Part shown: positions 23,701-35,036 of the stretch, piece after piece
Layout of the letters: every line of letters begins with the position of its first letter
Position numbering within the stretch: the stretch's first letter is position 1
NCBI RefSeq assembly: GCF_003369915.1
Contig: NW_022881614.1
Location: 36,439,842-36,503,841 of the forward strand
Source: Drosophila miranda
Taxonomy: Eukaryota > Arthropoda > Insecta > Diptera > Drosophilidae
Length of the DNA stretch: 64,000 nucleotides
Direction: 5' to 3'
Notes under the pieces: generated by a model
Seen by the model: the letters and a program-made list of their open reading frames with translations, nothing else
What the model was told of the DNA's origin: nothing
Databases searched by the model: none
Translations under genes and position numbers: made by a program

Positions 23701-24645
23701 GGACCTTTTTTCTACCGATCAGAAATCCGCACGAGGCCTCCGGTCAAGTGCTACATTAGCGTATTCATCTGTTTCACTTCTAAGGCTATACACATGGAGC
23801 TCGTAAAGGATTTGACCACCGCATCGTTTCTAGGCGCACTAAAGCGTTTTACTTCCACTCGAGGAAGGCCAAGTCAAATTTGGTCGGACAATGCGACAAA
23901 CTTCGTTGGGGCCAAGAACGAGCTTCTGGAGCTAAAGAAGCTTTGTCTGAGCGAACCGCATATGAAGGAGGTCCAGGAATCCTGCTTGGCTGACTCGATC
24001 GACTGGCGTTTCATCCCACCTCGCTCTCCGCATTTTGGCGGGTTGTGGGAAGCGGCCGTGAAGACCGCAAAATATCACCTGTACCGCTCAGTTGGACCAT
24101 CTGTGCTTAGCTTCGACGAGCTGCGCACTCTGATCTGTCAGAACACTGCAATTGTTAACTCTCGCCCTTTGCTCTCGCTTTCAGAAAATCCTGATGATTT
24201 AGACGTTTTGACTCCTGCTCATCTGCTTTTAGGCGGCCCCCATGAGCAAATCCTCGAGCCTGACCTAACGAAGCTGAACTACAATCGTCTGGATGGCTGG
24301 CAGCGGGTCACCCAACTACAGCAAATATTTTGGAGCCGTTGGCGCGAAGAGTATCTCACTCTATTGTAAGAGCGCGCGAAGTGGCGTACCCCCGCGCAAA
24401 ACATCTGCAAGAACGACCTCGTTCTGGTGAAGGACGAAAATCTTCCTCCAATGCGTTGGCCACTGGCTAGAGTGGTCGATGTCGTTTTGGGCAAGGACGG
24501 AGCGTGTCGCGTCGCTGACCTGAAGACATCCTCAGGAAACATCAGGAGGGCCGTCACTCGGCTATGTTTGCTGCCCCTTAAGGAATCTGTTGAGAGACTA
24601 GCTCCCAACGGGGGGAGTATGTTCGGGCCAGCCGCTGAAGAATAA
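20786..24645 (+). pseudogene. pol: BEL/Pao Pol, copy B
   Basis: Starts inside pol at the duplication breakpoint and has the same protease motif (ILDSGSQ). At 21984 a 209-base deletion, with TTA shared at both edges, removes the RT segment containing the first catalytic Asp and shifts the frame. The catalytic Tyr of the YVDD box is replaced (FNVDDL). The frame 21997-24369 then keeps RNase H and the full integrase core that copy A lost in part. It ends at a TAA at 24367-24369 where copy A has CAA. The remaining C-terminal domain is open to about 24645. Confidence 0.9.
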
Positions 24646-24980
24646 CCGTAACTTTAACATTATTATTGTATGAGCAGAGAGAGCCGCCTATGTTGTAAAA
24701 CGTTGACGTTCTGCAGAGCTGCTGCGCTCTCCCGCTAAAGGGGCTCTCTGCCGCCGCTACTTCGGCAACTACTTTGATCTGCTGCCGCCACTTCGGCAAT
24801 CACTTTGATCTAACGCCGTCGTCTATAGTTTAGTTCTATGCTAACCCCTCTGCGCATTGGTTGCATATCGATCTCGCATAAGGTTTATCTGGCAATAGCA
24901 AGCAATCGGCTCCCGCTAAGCCACCAAGATTAAATACGAATTATAAGGTTTAACCCGAAATCTCTTTTCATTTTTGAAAC
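24620..24980 (+). repeat. BEL/Pao 3' LTR, copy B, split by Jockey insertion
   Basis: TGTTCGGGCC after the purine tract at about 24608-24619. It matches 15668-16030 and is interrupted at 24981. The sequence resumes at 29491. Confidence 0.7.
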
Positions 24981-25265
24981 GACTAGTCTCGAATCAACTT
25001 TCATAGAGATCGGTTGTGTCGCGCTTGTGCAAAGTTGATTTCTTTATTCTGCTTTAGCGGAGCATTCTCTTGTGTGCTAAAAATAGCATACATCGTAAAT
25101 TCGGGTGCTGCTGTGTGCGGTGTCGGCAATTGGACAAAAACAAAAAACACATTTGTGAACGTTTTTACAACTGTATTCACTGCCCTTCGGGCAAGACATT
25201 CCCCTCAGTCAGCGCACAGCCGCACAAGAGGGGCAATAAAAACTTCGCTTATCAGCTACGGTATA

Positions 25266-27008
25266 ATGAATGCGAATAGTTCATCTGACTCTCGGCTTAG
25301 AAATAAGCGGACTGATCATGAGAGAATGCTTCTAATATCAGGCAAATTACCTTCTGAGATTCGTTCTGAGTACCGTTCAGAGGCTGAACGCTCTACATGC
25401 ACAGAAACCACAACAACAGTAACATTCACTAGTGCCACCAACAACCCCACCTACACCCTGGCAACCGCTTCAATAAGCAGTATCTGCCCTGCACTAAGCT
25501 TTGATAGCCAAGAAAACTCCATATCCACATGCCCCGACGACACTGAGGCAAAAACACTTCGCACTGCTGCCGAACGACTTCTGGATGCTCAAAAACGGAG
25601 AACGGGCAAAAGAAAAAACGAGGGAGCGGCGGCCGGGACCTGGGCTTGCCCCCCACTACAAGCCAACAGGCAGACGCTGGAAATGACCAACTGGATGAAC
25701 ACCTTTATGAAGCAGTTAATACAGACCAGTGTCTTCAAGGAGAATCAACGAGCTCTGGTAATCAGCTTAAAGGCCCTCCAAAACCACCGCAAATAGTTGT
25801 CAATATTAGCAACTTAAATGACTTATTTGATGTCATAAAGAACGTTGCAAATTTGAATAACGTTGTCGTCAAAGCTAACCAGGGGGAAACGGTCAGAATC
25901 CTCCCCAAAGACAGTGATACCTATAGAGCAATTGTGGATTGTTTCGATGCCATTGGAATAGAATTCCACACATACCAATTGCAGACTGAAAAGCCTCATA
26001 GAATTGTTGTAAGAGACCTACATCATAGCACCCTAAACAATGATATTACCGCCGATTTTAAAATGTTGGGCTTCGAGGTCCTTCACATCCATAATCCAAG
26101 CTCAAGGACTAACAAGGACGAAAAACTTAATATTTTTTTCATTAATATTAAGCCTTGTGAAAAAATTAACGAAATTTACCAATTCAAGACCCTTTGCCGC
26201 CAAAAAATAAGGATTGAAAGGATGCGAAAATCCACAGAGATTGCTCAATGTCGTCGATAGCCACACAGCCAAATACTGCCGCCGACATCACAACTGTGCC
26301 AGATGCGGTGAAAATCACCAAACCTCACAATGCACACGCCCCCTAGATGCACAGCCAACCTGCATTCACTGCTCTGGAAGCTATATGGCCAGTTACAAAG
26401 GATGCCAATGGTATCAGGAGTTTCTACGCCGATCAATGGGCTCCGCAAAGAAGGCAATTAATACGAACAGGACGGGTCATGTCCCCTTAAATAATCAAGT
26501 GGCATATGCTTACTCTACCACACTTCCTGGAGACCAGCAACAGTTTCCTACCTTGCAGTCTAGTCACAAAACGGGGTCTAATAGAAATATTGTTCAGCAC
26601 CAACCTTTGGTAGGCACCAGAAGTAATACAGGAGCCTCCTATGCTGCCGTAGCAAATGGTAATTCAAATGCAATACCTGCTACACCTGCTCTGCGTCGTT
26701 TTCATAGTCTACAAGCGCATCAGCCACAAGGATTGAATAACCAGCAACAGAATTCATATGAAGTTCATGCACTGCTACAACAACAGCAGACAAAATTTCA
26801 ACAATGGCAACAACAGCTCCAACAGCAGCAGCAGCAGCAGTTTCTTATGTGGCTACAGCAACAGCAGCAAGAACAGCAGCAGCATAATAGTCAAGCCAAT
26901 CAACGCCTTGAAAAACTTGAAAAAATGGTTTTTGAACTGGCCAACACGATTAAGCAATGGGCTGGATCTAATCTTCAGCTCCAAAACAACGTTTCAGCAT
27001 CTCAATGA
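25266..27008 (+). pseudogene. Jockey-type ORF1 (Gag-like nucleic-acid-binding protein), two frameshifts
   Basis: ATG at 25266 opens a Ser/Thr-rich N-terminus. The frame shifts near 25640 (C-run) into 25646-26260, which carries the PRE_C2HC-type domain common in Jockey ORF1 proteins (PHRIVVRDLHHSTLNNDI, LGFEVLHIHN). It shifts again near 26255, breaking the first zinc knuckle, into 26214-27008. That frame keeps further Cys/His clusters (KYCRRHHNCARCGENH, CIHCSGSY) and a long Gln-rich tail. The stop overlaps the ORF2 start in ATGA at 27005-27008. The protein would bind element RNA. Confidence 0.85.
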
Positions 27009-29328
27009 ACCCACTAAAGGTTCTCATCTGGAATGCTAACGGCATTTCAGGGAAAGCAAAAGAAGTTGAGCTCTTCGCGCACAAGAATAGCGTTGACATT
27101 CTTCTTTTGACGGAGATCAGAATTAAAAGAGGGGCAGCTGTAAAAATACATGGATATGCCTTCTATCCAGCCTTCAAGCCATCGCGGAATAATAATAGCG
27201 TTGGTGGAGTTGCGGTTTTAGTTAAGACTTCGCTTCGTCATTTTCCACAAAGGGTCATTGAGACACGCAGCATGCAAATGTCAGCAGTAAAAGTAGCCAC
27301 AGGACTGGGCGATGTGGAGTTCAGCGCCATTTACTGCCCTCCCAGAGGCAGGATTGAGGAAAGACATTACATCGATGCACTCCGTGCTTGCGGGCAAAGG
27401 TATTTGGTTGGTGGTGACTGGAATGCCCGACACTGGCTGTGGGGAGACACTTACAATTCCCCTAGGGGGCGAGAGCTAGCGGAAGCCATCTCTGCTACTG
27501 GCGCTAAGATCCTTGCAACTGGATCACCAACCAGGTACCCATATGTACTCAATCACACGCCGTCCTGCATAGACTTCGCAGTACATCATGGTATTCCGGA
27601 TTCTCGAGCAACAATAAGTCAGAGCTGGGATCTGGACTCCGACCATCTGGCCTTAGTCATCAGCATTAAAACAGATGGCATTATAGAAAATCCAAGCCCT
27701 CATCTAGTCACCAAGCACACTGATCTGCTCGCATTTAGGCAACATTTGGAGAGGTCGATTAAACTGAACGTCACGCTAAACTCTGAGGAAGATATCGAGA
27801 TGGCTGTAGATAACATCACAGAGAGTATACACATGGCTGCTGCTGCCTCAACGCCCTCGCATCCTCCGACAAGCGCCGCCTATGGAATAGTTCTTACAAG
27901 AGAGGCCAGAGAGCTTTTGCCACAAAAAAGGAGACTTCGCAGACGCGCAATCCGATCTCAAGACCCATGGGACCGAATTCTTAGGAACCGGGCTGCCAAG
28001 CAACTTCGAAACACCCTGAGAGAACTTCGAAGCAACTTCTTTGAACAAAAGTGGAAAGTGAAGTGAAGTTCAAAAGTGAACAGTGGAAGATAGCAACAAT
28101 CCTGATGATCCATAAGCCTGGAAAACCGGAGGACGACCCTGAGTCGTATCGGCCAATAAGTCTTTTGTCTTCCTTATCTAAGGTATGGGAGAGGCTTCTT
28201 GCCAATCGTCTTGGTAGTATAGTCAAGGAATGCCGTATCTTGCCGGATCACCAGTTTGGCTTTCGGGAGGGACACGGCACAGTGGAGCAAGTCCACAGAT
28301 TGGCAGGACACATCCTACAGGCCTATGATGATCTAGAATACTGCAATGCAGTCTTCATTGATATGCAGCAAGCCTTCGATAGAGTTTGGCATATAGGCCT
28401 ACTGAGCAAAATTAAAAAACTGTTCCCAGCACCATACTACGGTGTCCTACGATCATACTTGGAAGGACGTCAGTTTATGGTCAGGTTCAGGAACACACAT
28501 TCAACACCTTGCCAAATGAGAGCTGGAGTTCCACAGGGCAGCGTCCTTGGCCCGCTGCTTTACTCTATCTATACTGCAGATCTACCCTCCCCAAGCGAGC
28601 AACAGATGGAGGTCCCCCGTAAGGCTCTGCTTGCTACCTACGCGGACGATATAGCACTGCTCTACAGCTCCAAGTGCCGCCTTGAGGCAGCAGATGGTCT
28701 CCAAGAGTACCTCTACTCTTTGGCAGCTTGGTGCAAAAGATGGAATTTAAAAGTCAACCCACTGAAGACCACCAATCCATGCTTCACCCTGAAAGCGCTT
28801 ATAGACCACACCCCACCCATAAAGTTTAAAGGCGTAACTTTGGACCAACCAGAGCAAGCAAAGTATCTCGGTATCACCCTTGATAAGCGTCTTACTTTTG
28901 GTCCACACTTGAAAGCTACGGCTCGTAAATGTGGGCAAAGAATGCAGCAATTGCGGGGGCTGATTAACAGAAGAAGCACCATGTCACTGAGAGCCAAAAG
29001 AGCAGTTTATGTACACTGTGTAGCCCCGATCTGGCTCTACGGTGTGCAGATTTGGGGTATAGCTGCCAAATCGAACTATAAACGGATACAGGTCTTGCAG
29101 AATCGCGCCATGAGGCAAATAACGAACTGCCCTTGGTACGTGCGCGGCTCCACCCTACATCGGGATTTGAATCTGCATACAGTAGAGGAGCAGATTGGAA
29201 GGCACACCAGCAGATACAGTGACAGGCTAATTAGACACCATAGTATGCTCGCCAGACGATTACTACCTGCCAGGCCTTTGAGGCGGTTGAAGAGATTGGG
29301 TTTTGCCAAAACTATTGGCCAACTCTAA
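27005..29328 (+). pseudogene. Jockey-type ORF2: endonuclease and reverse transcriptase, internally deleted
   Basis: The first frame (27005-28066) is an AP-type endonuclease: WNANGI near the start, LLTEI with the catalytic Glu, GGDWNARH, and DSDHLAL near its end. It stops just after LRSNFFEQKWK. The second frame (28051-29328) starts within reverse transcriptase (QWKIATILMIHKPGKPEDD, YRPISLL, IDMQQAFD, PQGSVLGP, TYADDIALL) and continues to the normal C-terminus. Jockey ORF2 proteins have a linker between these domains, so a deletion near 28060 with a frame change is likely. The short repeated AAGTG(A/G)A motif at the junction fits a microhomology-mediated loss. It is not active. Confidence 0.88.
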
Positions 29329-29460
29329 GTTTCCCTCCCAATATTATAATATTATATTTTTTGTAAGTCCTCTCGCATTTAGCATTAGGTTTGGCTACCC
29401 CAATATTATTTACCAGTGATGTTAAGATACGTTATATGCAATTTACGGATTCAACGCTTA

Positions 29461-29490
<30 letters not shown>
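29329..29490 (+). other. Jockey 3' UTR and poly(A) tail
   Basis: About 130 bases of AT-rich 3' UTR, then TTAATAAA merging into a run of A ending at 29490. Confidence 0.85.
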
Positions 29491-29495
<5 letters not shown>

Positions 29496-30616
29496 TGAAA
29501 CACATAGGGGCCAAAAAAGCTTGGCATCTCAAACAGGGGTGTTAATAAAGTTTCAGTTACATTACGTTAAACTGCTGGTGTTATGCGTTGGAACTTGATA
29601 ATGAATTAAATGTAAATTGGACAAAACTCGATCCCGTGCGGCTGCTTTGTAGACTCTTGCCCGCCTGAAGTTGGTTAGAGGTCAACAGGTGCGATGTATA
29701 TGGTTCCTGGCCGTACTGACGAATCTTCCGCCAAGCCTATATTTAGTTATTTATGACTGAGCAGCACTAAATATTCTTGGCGATTGAGGCTGATCTGGTT
29801 CACTTGGATCTTTGGAGATTCCGAACTCGGTGGTAATATAAGATCCAGAAAAGATGAATTATGGTTGGAGTTGGAGAGACCTCGACAACTGTACGCCTAA
29901 ACCAGCTCCCAGGGTAGTCTTCTCGAGACTATACCGCGATGGGGCAGCTTAGGTAAACTTCCCTGCAACATAGGTTATGTCAGCACGTGCACGGCATTAA
30001 TATGAAAACATACCTTTTTTCCCCAATTATATCTGCACTAAATTCTTCTTATTCACTGACCACTGGACTGTACGGCACTTGTAATTATATGCTTCCAGCA
30101 TGTATATGTGGAAATATATATTTTCCGGACAGCACTATATATATATGTGTGCACTGTGTATGTTGCTCGCACTCGGGAATTATCACGTCTTTACAGATCG
30201 ATCAACTTTCTTCTTTTGTTCAAAGCAGTAATAGACGATGGACTGAGTAGCCTGTGCAGCAGAGCTTTTGAGCTTTTTACTAACTGTGCAATCGTATGAT
30301 CTAGAACATTCGAGCAGCATTAGACGATCGTCTAATGCACAGCATAGCTTAACTGTGCAATCGTACGATTGCCGTCTATGCTTCCCACTGTCCGTCGCTT
30401 GCATGTGTGCGTGGGCGTTCGGACTTAAGAGCGGCTAAAGCTTTGATCCAACCTTAAGAGCGGCTAAAGCTTGATCATTTGAAAGATCACTAGGGGGTCT
30501 GACGAGACGAAAGAAGATAACCAATTCCCTATATTTTTGTGCTGGCTACTACACCACAGATATTTATACAAGACCTGCTCGACGAATAATTATCTGAAGA
30601 ACCTGATTAGGAGAGA
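29491..30616 (-). repeat. LTR-like non-coding stretch, copy B
   Basis: Copy of about 16020-17145, beginning with the second half of the Jockey target duplication. Non-coding. It carries the same palindromes and short direct repeats as copy A; GCGGCTAAAGCTT is the same in both its tandem motifs here. Confidence 0.55.
30317..30338. repeat. Perfect 22-bp palindrome (copy B)
   Basis: Identical to 16846-16867; the 14-bp palindrome follows at 30358-30371. Confidence 0.9.
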
Positions 30617-31350
30617 TTATTTCCTGATCTGAATGTCTTTCAGATGATACACGCCGAGATATTTCTTGTTCTCATCGACCAATTCGTAATAGTACGGACT
30701 TCGCTTTTTAATTACCTGAGCGGGAATGAACACAGGGGCTAGTTTAGAACTAAACTTTTTTACTGCACTACTTTGTGTGAAATTTCTAGCATATACCAAA
30801 TCGCCAATCTTTAATTGTGTATCACGGCAGCGTAAATTGTATCTACGCGAAGTTTCTTCGTGTGCCTTTTTGACATTCGCTTTAGCCTGTTGCCGGATTA
30901 GCTGCAAGGAATCTGGGTTCTCTATTCTAGTATCGTCGTTCAAAAGGTCTAGTTTACGCAAGAGCGCGTAATCCTTCCCATTCAACATCATGTTTTGACC
31001 AAATGCTAGAAAATATGCAGAACACCCTGTACTCCTATGTAAGGTAGATCTCAATGAACCACTAATGGCATTCAGGTTACAGTCCCAATTGGAATGTTCG
31101 TTACCGATATAAGCTCGTATCGCAGCTATCACGGATCTGTTCAGTCGCTCGCTGGCATTCGCTTGCGGTGAATAAATAGCTGTGCATTTTTGTGTTATAC
31201 CGAAGCTATTTAAAAATGCCTGAAAGTAGCTAGATTTAAATTGGGATCCATTGTCTGACAAGATGACTTCTGGCACCCCAAATGTATAAAAGAGAGACCC
31301 TTCCAGATATTCACAGATCTTTGGGGCTGTAAATTTCTTCAGGGGACACA
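30617..31350 (-). mobile_element. Element-B Gypsy integrase fragment, copy B
   Basis: The frame from 31276 down to 30617 matches 17146-17799, with a few substitutions and the two residues (Ser-Asn before WDCNLNAIS) that copy A lacks. Same truncation upstream. Not functional. Confidence 0.85.
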
Positions 31351-31835
31351 GAAAAGTGCGAGCACAAGTGATACATTTTCATATCGTAGACGTCAACGTC
31401 TAAGCATAATAGAGACCTACGTGAACGGGCAGCCGAATCGATTCGTTGCAATTCGGGCTTCGGGCTCCGCTTCGTTCGGTTCATTGGAATCAGCGATTCC
31501 GCTTTCTCGTTACTTTGAATCGCTCGCCCAAAATGGACTAAACGAAGCAGATCTCGTTACTTTTACTGTGCCAGATCCGAAAGCACTCCCTCTGCGCTTG
31601 ATTTTCCGATGGAACGGACGAGTCCTTTGTGTGCCTTTGTATGACCGTGTGTGAGCGTCATTCGGTTTTCAGGAATCATATAGATCGAACGCATTATAGC
31701 TGTGATGTGGATACTTTTACTTTGAAACAGAAACCCACAAAAAGTATCGAATAAAATCTGAATTGATTTAATTTGTTTAACATTAATTTTGATATCGCAT
31801 CACATTTGAAAGTAGGAACTACATATGTAGAACGC
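31351..31835. other. Spacer, copy B of 17881-18358
   Basis: Same as in copy A, including the 77-codon plus-strand frame at 31421-31654. No gene recognised. Confidence 0.5.
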
Positions 31836-34390
31836 TCAATGAGACGCATCGTCGTTGCTGGTCTTGTCGCCTTTGGGGCAGGGGCAGGGGCAGGTGCCAA
31901 GGTTCAGGGTTGTGCTCTGGTTCTTTGTGCCACAACGAGCGGCTAGCTGCACCAGCGGGAACGCTGCCTCCCGCAGCCAGTAGACCACCAGAGCGTCATT
32001 GATGCCATATCGCTTCAGGTTGGACAGGCGCTTGCGTGATATGATGGTGGATCCGAAGGCGGAGGCTCGTGGTGTCGGAGGAGAATGCCTCTGTGGGTGG
32101 GCCTGCGTCCGGCAGTCATCCTTACCCCGAAGTTTAGCGCTTTAGCGCCACTTGGAGATGGCGGGAGTGATGACGAGGATCTGGGTGCTCGAGTCCTGTG
32201 TAATGCTCAGACCATTCGCTTCATTTGCCTGAGTCTCTGCTTGTGCTCAGCCCTCGTCTGGTCACGCTCCGCCCGCCTGCGTTGCTTCTCTTCATTCAGC
32301 TTCTCCTCCATGGACCTCTCCAAGTGTTTGAGCTGCAAGAGCTGCTGTTTGGTGGCGATATCCCTGCGCTTTTGCTTCAGATCGGAGATCAGCGATATCC
32401 TGTGGAGTGCCTCGGCTGTCTTCTTTCTCAGAGCCGCCTCTGCTTCCTCTTTCCGGATGCGCTCCTCCTCTTCCTTCTTTCGGGCCTCGCTTTCCAAACG
32501 CCTTCTCCTCCGCCTCTCGTACTTTTCCTTCGTGGCGGCGCACAGCTTGGAGATTTCCTCGATCTGTTGCAGCACAAACCCATCGCAGTCGCTGTCGATC
32601 CCTCGCTCTTTACCTTTCTCCGCCAGCTCCTGTTTCTCCCAGATCTCCAGGCACTTTTTCACCTGCGGCAGCTGCTTCTGCCCATTCTCTGTCCTGCCAC
32701 TCTGCGTCCTTTTGAATTTGCTCTTCATTTGCAGGAGCATCTTCAGCTAGAGAAGATTCAGGCACTTGGACAGCCGTTCCACCTCTCGAAGCTGCAGCTT
32801 CTCGCCGAGGCCTCGCTGTGGCGCCTGCTCCCCTAGGATATCCTTGCACTTTCTCTCCAGCATGAAGATTTGTTGTTCTCTCTGCTTTGCAGTGTCCTTG
32901 CACATGTCCTCCTGATGCTTCTGCTGCCTGCGAGCCGCCTTCTTCTCCGCTGCGATCGGGCAGGATTCTCGTAGGTTTTTATTTGCTTTCTGATGGCGCT
33001 CTACCGCCTGCTTGGCCTTTACCGTGCACATGTGGTTGTCCTTCAGGTGCGGGCAGCTCTTTTCTGGCCAGCAAACAACCTGCGCCTCCTTAGGGTCGTC
33101 TCTCACTTCCCCCAACAGCTCGGGCCGTCGGGCGGTGGCTCGGCTTTCGGCGGCGAGGTGATCCCTTCGCTTGGCCTCGCACTTCCTGCTAAGGTCCTGC
33201 TCCTGCTGCTGCTGCTGCTTCTGCACGTATCCCTGCTGGAGCTTGGAGGTGCTCTGGCTCTTCTGCCACTGCCGCAGATTGTCGAAATCATCCTCGAACT
33301 GCTTGCTGGGCCTTGGCTCCTTCAGCTGGCTCCAGTGGCTCTTGGTAATCTCGAACTTCTCCTCGCGGTTCCTCATCGCCACGTTGCTGGAGGACAGACA
33401 TGCAGCTGGAGCTGGCGGCTCGTCCTTCTGTTCGGTCAATGGTTTCGGTGTCAGCTCTGTCGTCCTGGTCTCCTCGGAATTGCAGATGAAGTTCGGAAAA
33501 CTGTACTTGGGCACCGGCTTCGCGCCCCCCTCCTTCGTGCAGACGCCTCCCTTAAAAGCGGGCGGCTCCTGCAACCAGAGGGGGGTCTTGTCCAGGCCCC
33601 TCATCTTGAGGTTGAGCAACTCGTTGCGTGGCCACCTTCAGAGTTGGCCTTCTTTCTGAGCACATCTCCCTGAGGACCTGCTTGCGGCTCTTCTTGATTT
33701 GGTCGCAGACGCATTGCTGCATGCGGTCCAGCTCCACCTGCTGCTTCTCGCTGAGATTGCAGCGCGAAGAGCACAGATCCTTCCACTCACTGGCCACGCA
33801 CTGATCCACCTTCTTGGCGAATCGGGGCGCTCTGCCTGATTTCCTCCCGGAGCCTGTAGCTTATTGTTTTCGGCCATTCCCCGGCACTTCTTCTGGATGA
33901 GATCCACCGCATTGGGCTCTCTGTTTGAGCCGGCCCCCTTCGGGAACTTTTCGCCGCATTGCTTCAACATTTGCCGGATCTTATTCGCGCCTGCCTCCGC
34001 CTTTGCCCGGCAGAACGCGCTCATGACACTGTCGGCGCAGATCTTCCGGATGCCCGTCTTCAGGCAGCGCATCATTATCCGCAGGATGTCCTGCTGCTGC
34101 TTGTCGGCGGAACCCTCGACGCACTCCTTGAACGCCTTCCTCTTCTCTATGATGCACTTGTCCACCCGATTCTTGATCATTGCCGCCTGTCTTTCGGCCT
34201 CCGCCGCCGCCTCGGCCTCCTTGCGCCTCTGGGTGGCCTCCTCCAGTTGCCTTTTAAGCTTGCAAATATCCTCCCCGGGATTCCTGCAGTAGATCTGCTG
34301 CTGGCTCTGGGCCATGGTCAAGGGACATGGCCCTCGCGGCGGCTTGTCCCGCAGGAGGCCGTGCAGGAGGCCCATCCTTCTCATGCTCAT
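31836..34390 (-). pseudogene. Coiled-coil, Cys-containing host gene, copy B (broken)
   Basis: This copy keeps its 5' end. The open frame starts at 34390, or at the internal ATG of MAQSQQQIYC near 34315, which is where copy A aligns. It would encode about 800-850 residues of charged coiled coil with Cys clusters (CVASEWKDLCSSRC; CVCDQI). It is interrupted by a 1-base loss near 33825 (private), a frameshift near 33623 (shared with copy A), a GAG-to-TAG stop at about 32748 (private), a frameshift near 32235 and a TAA near 32150 (both shared). Past these the frame remains open to 31836, with a recognisable protein-like C-terminus (KRLSNLKRYGINDALVVYWL, then CPCPCPKGDK). The function is unknown to me. 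Confidence 0.7.
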
Positions 34391-35036
34391 GGTCTCAATG
34401 CGAGTCCTTGCTGTTCTGGGTCTAATTTTCAGATATCTGTAATTTTTGGTCTAGCAATTTTCGAAAAACTGAATTTTGACAAATGATTTTCAGTGATGGA
34501 ATGTTTTTGTTTTTCAATTTTTGCTGAAGTCTCACTGCGCAGCCACACACCACCCCACGTGGGGAATGTGGCATGTGGGAACGCTACGTCATTTTGTCGA
34601 ACATAAAATGGAGCAACAACTTAATTAAATGTTGAAAGAGCGACCGCAGCGCCTCTGTGGCAGGCCAAAGGAGTGAACGGGGTGGCCACTGGAGGATGTA
34701 AATTATGGCATGTCTGCTTCCGCCTGCCAGCCGCCCATCGTCATTCCGTTGTTTGTAATTTGTTAATTTCCCGCATTTAGAAATTAATTTTCACTTCATT
34801 TGTGCAACTTGTCTTCGCTGTTGTCGCTATTAATTTTTAAGCAAGAGGTCGGGCAGGTGTTTGACACGGTTATGTTTTAATGGGGGCACCTGCCGCCTGC
34901 TAAATGCCACCTGCCACCTGCCACATGTGGAAAATGTTGATTTGATTGTCAGTGGAGGGATCCCCCGGGGGCGAAAACGATTCTTTCGGCTAAAACTTAA
35001 CTCAAAAACTTATCCAAAATTTGTGCAAAATTTACA
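34391..35036. promoter_or_regulatory. Divergent intergenic region
   Basis: About 650 bases between two divergent genes, so it probably holds both promoters. It has repeated CCACCTGCCAC-type motifs (about 34904-34927) and AT-rich patches (34740-34850). No TATA box can be assigned with confidence. Confidence 0.45.

Larger units (their letters stand above)
24981..29490 (+). mobile_element. Jockey-like non-LTR retrotransposon (4.5 kb)
   Basis: Flanked by an 11-bp target-site duplication ATTTTTGAAAC (24970-24980 and 29491-29501), with a poly(A) tail of about 28 bases at the right end. It has a 5' UTR (24981-25265), ORF1 and ORF2, so it appears 5'-complete but is internally deleted. It is absent from the equivalent site in copy A (about 16030), so it inserted after the duplication or was lost from A; the former is simpler. 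Confidence 0.93.
20782..34330 (+). repeat. Tandem duplication, copy B (9.0 kb plus 4.5 kb Jockey insert)
   Basis: Second copy of 11661-20781 in the same orientation, interrupted at 24981-29490 by a Jockey-like insertion. Similarity to copy A ends near 34330, where copy B continues into the true 5' end of the coiled-coil gene. Confidence 0.88.
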
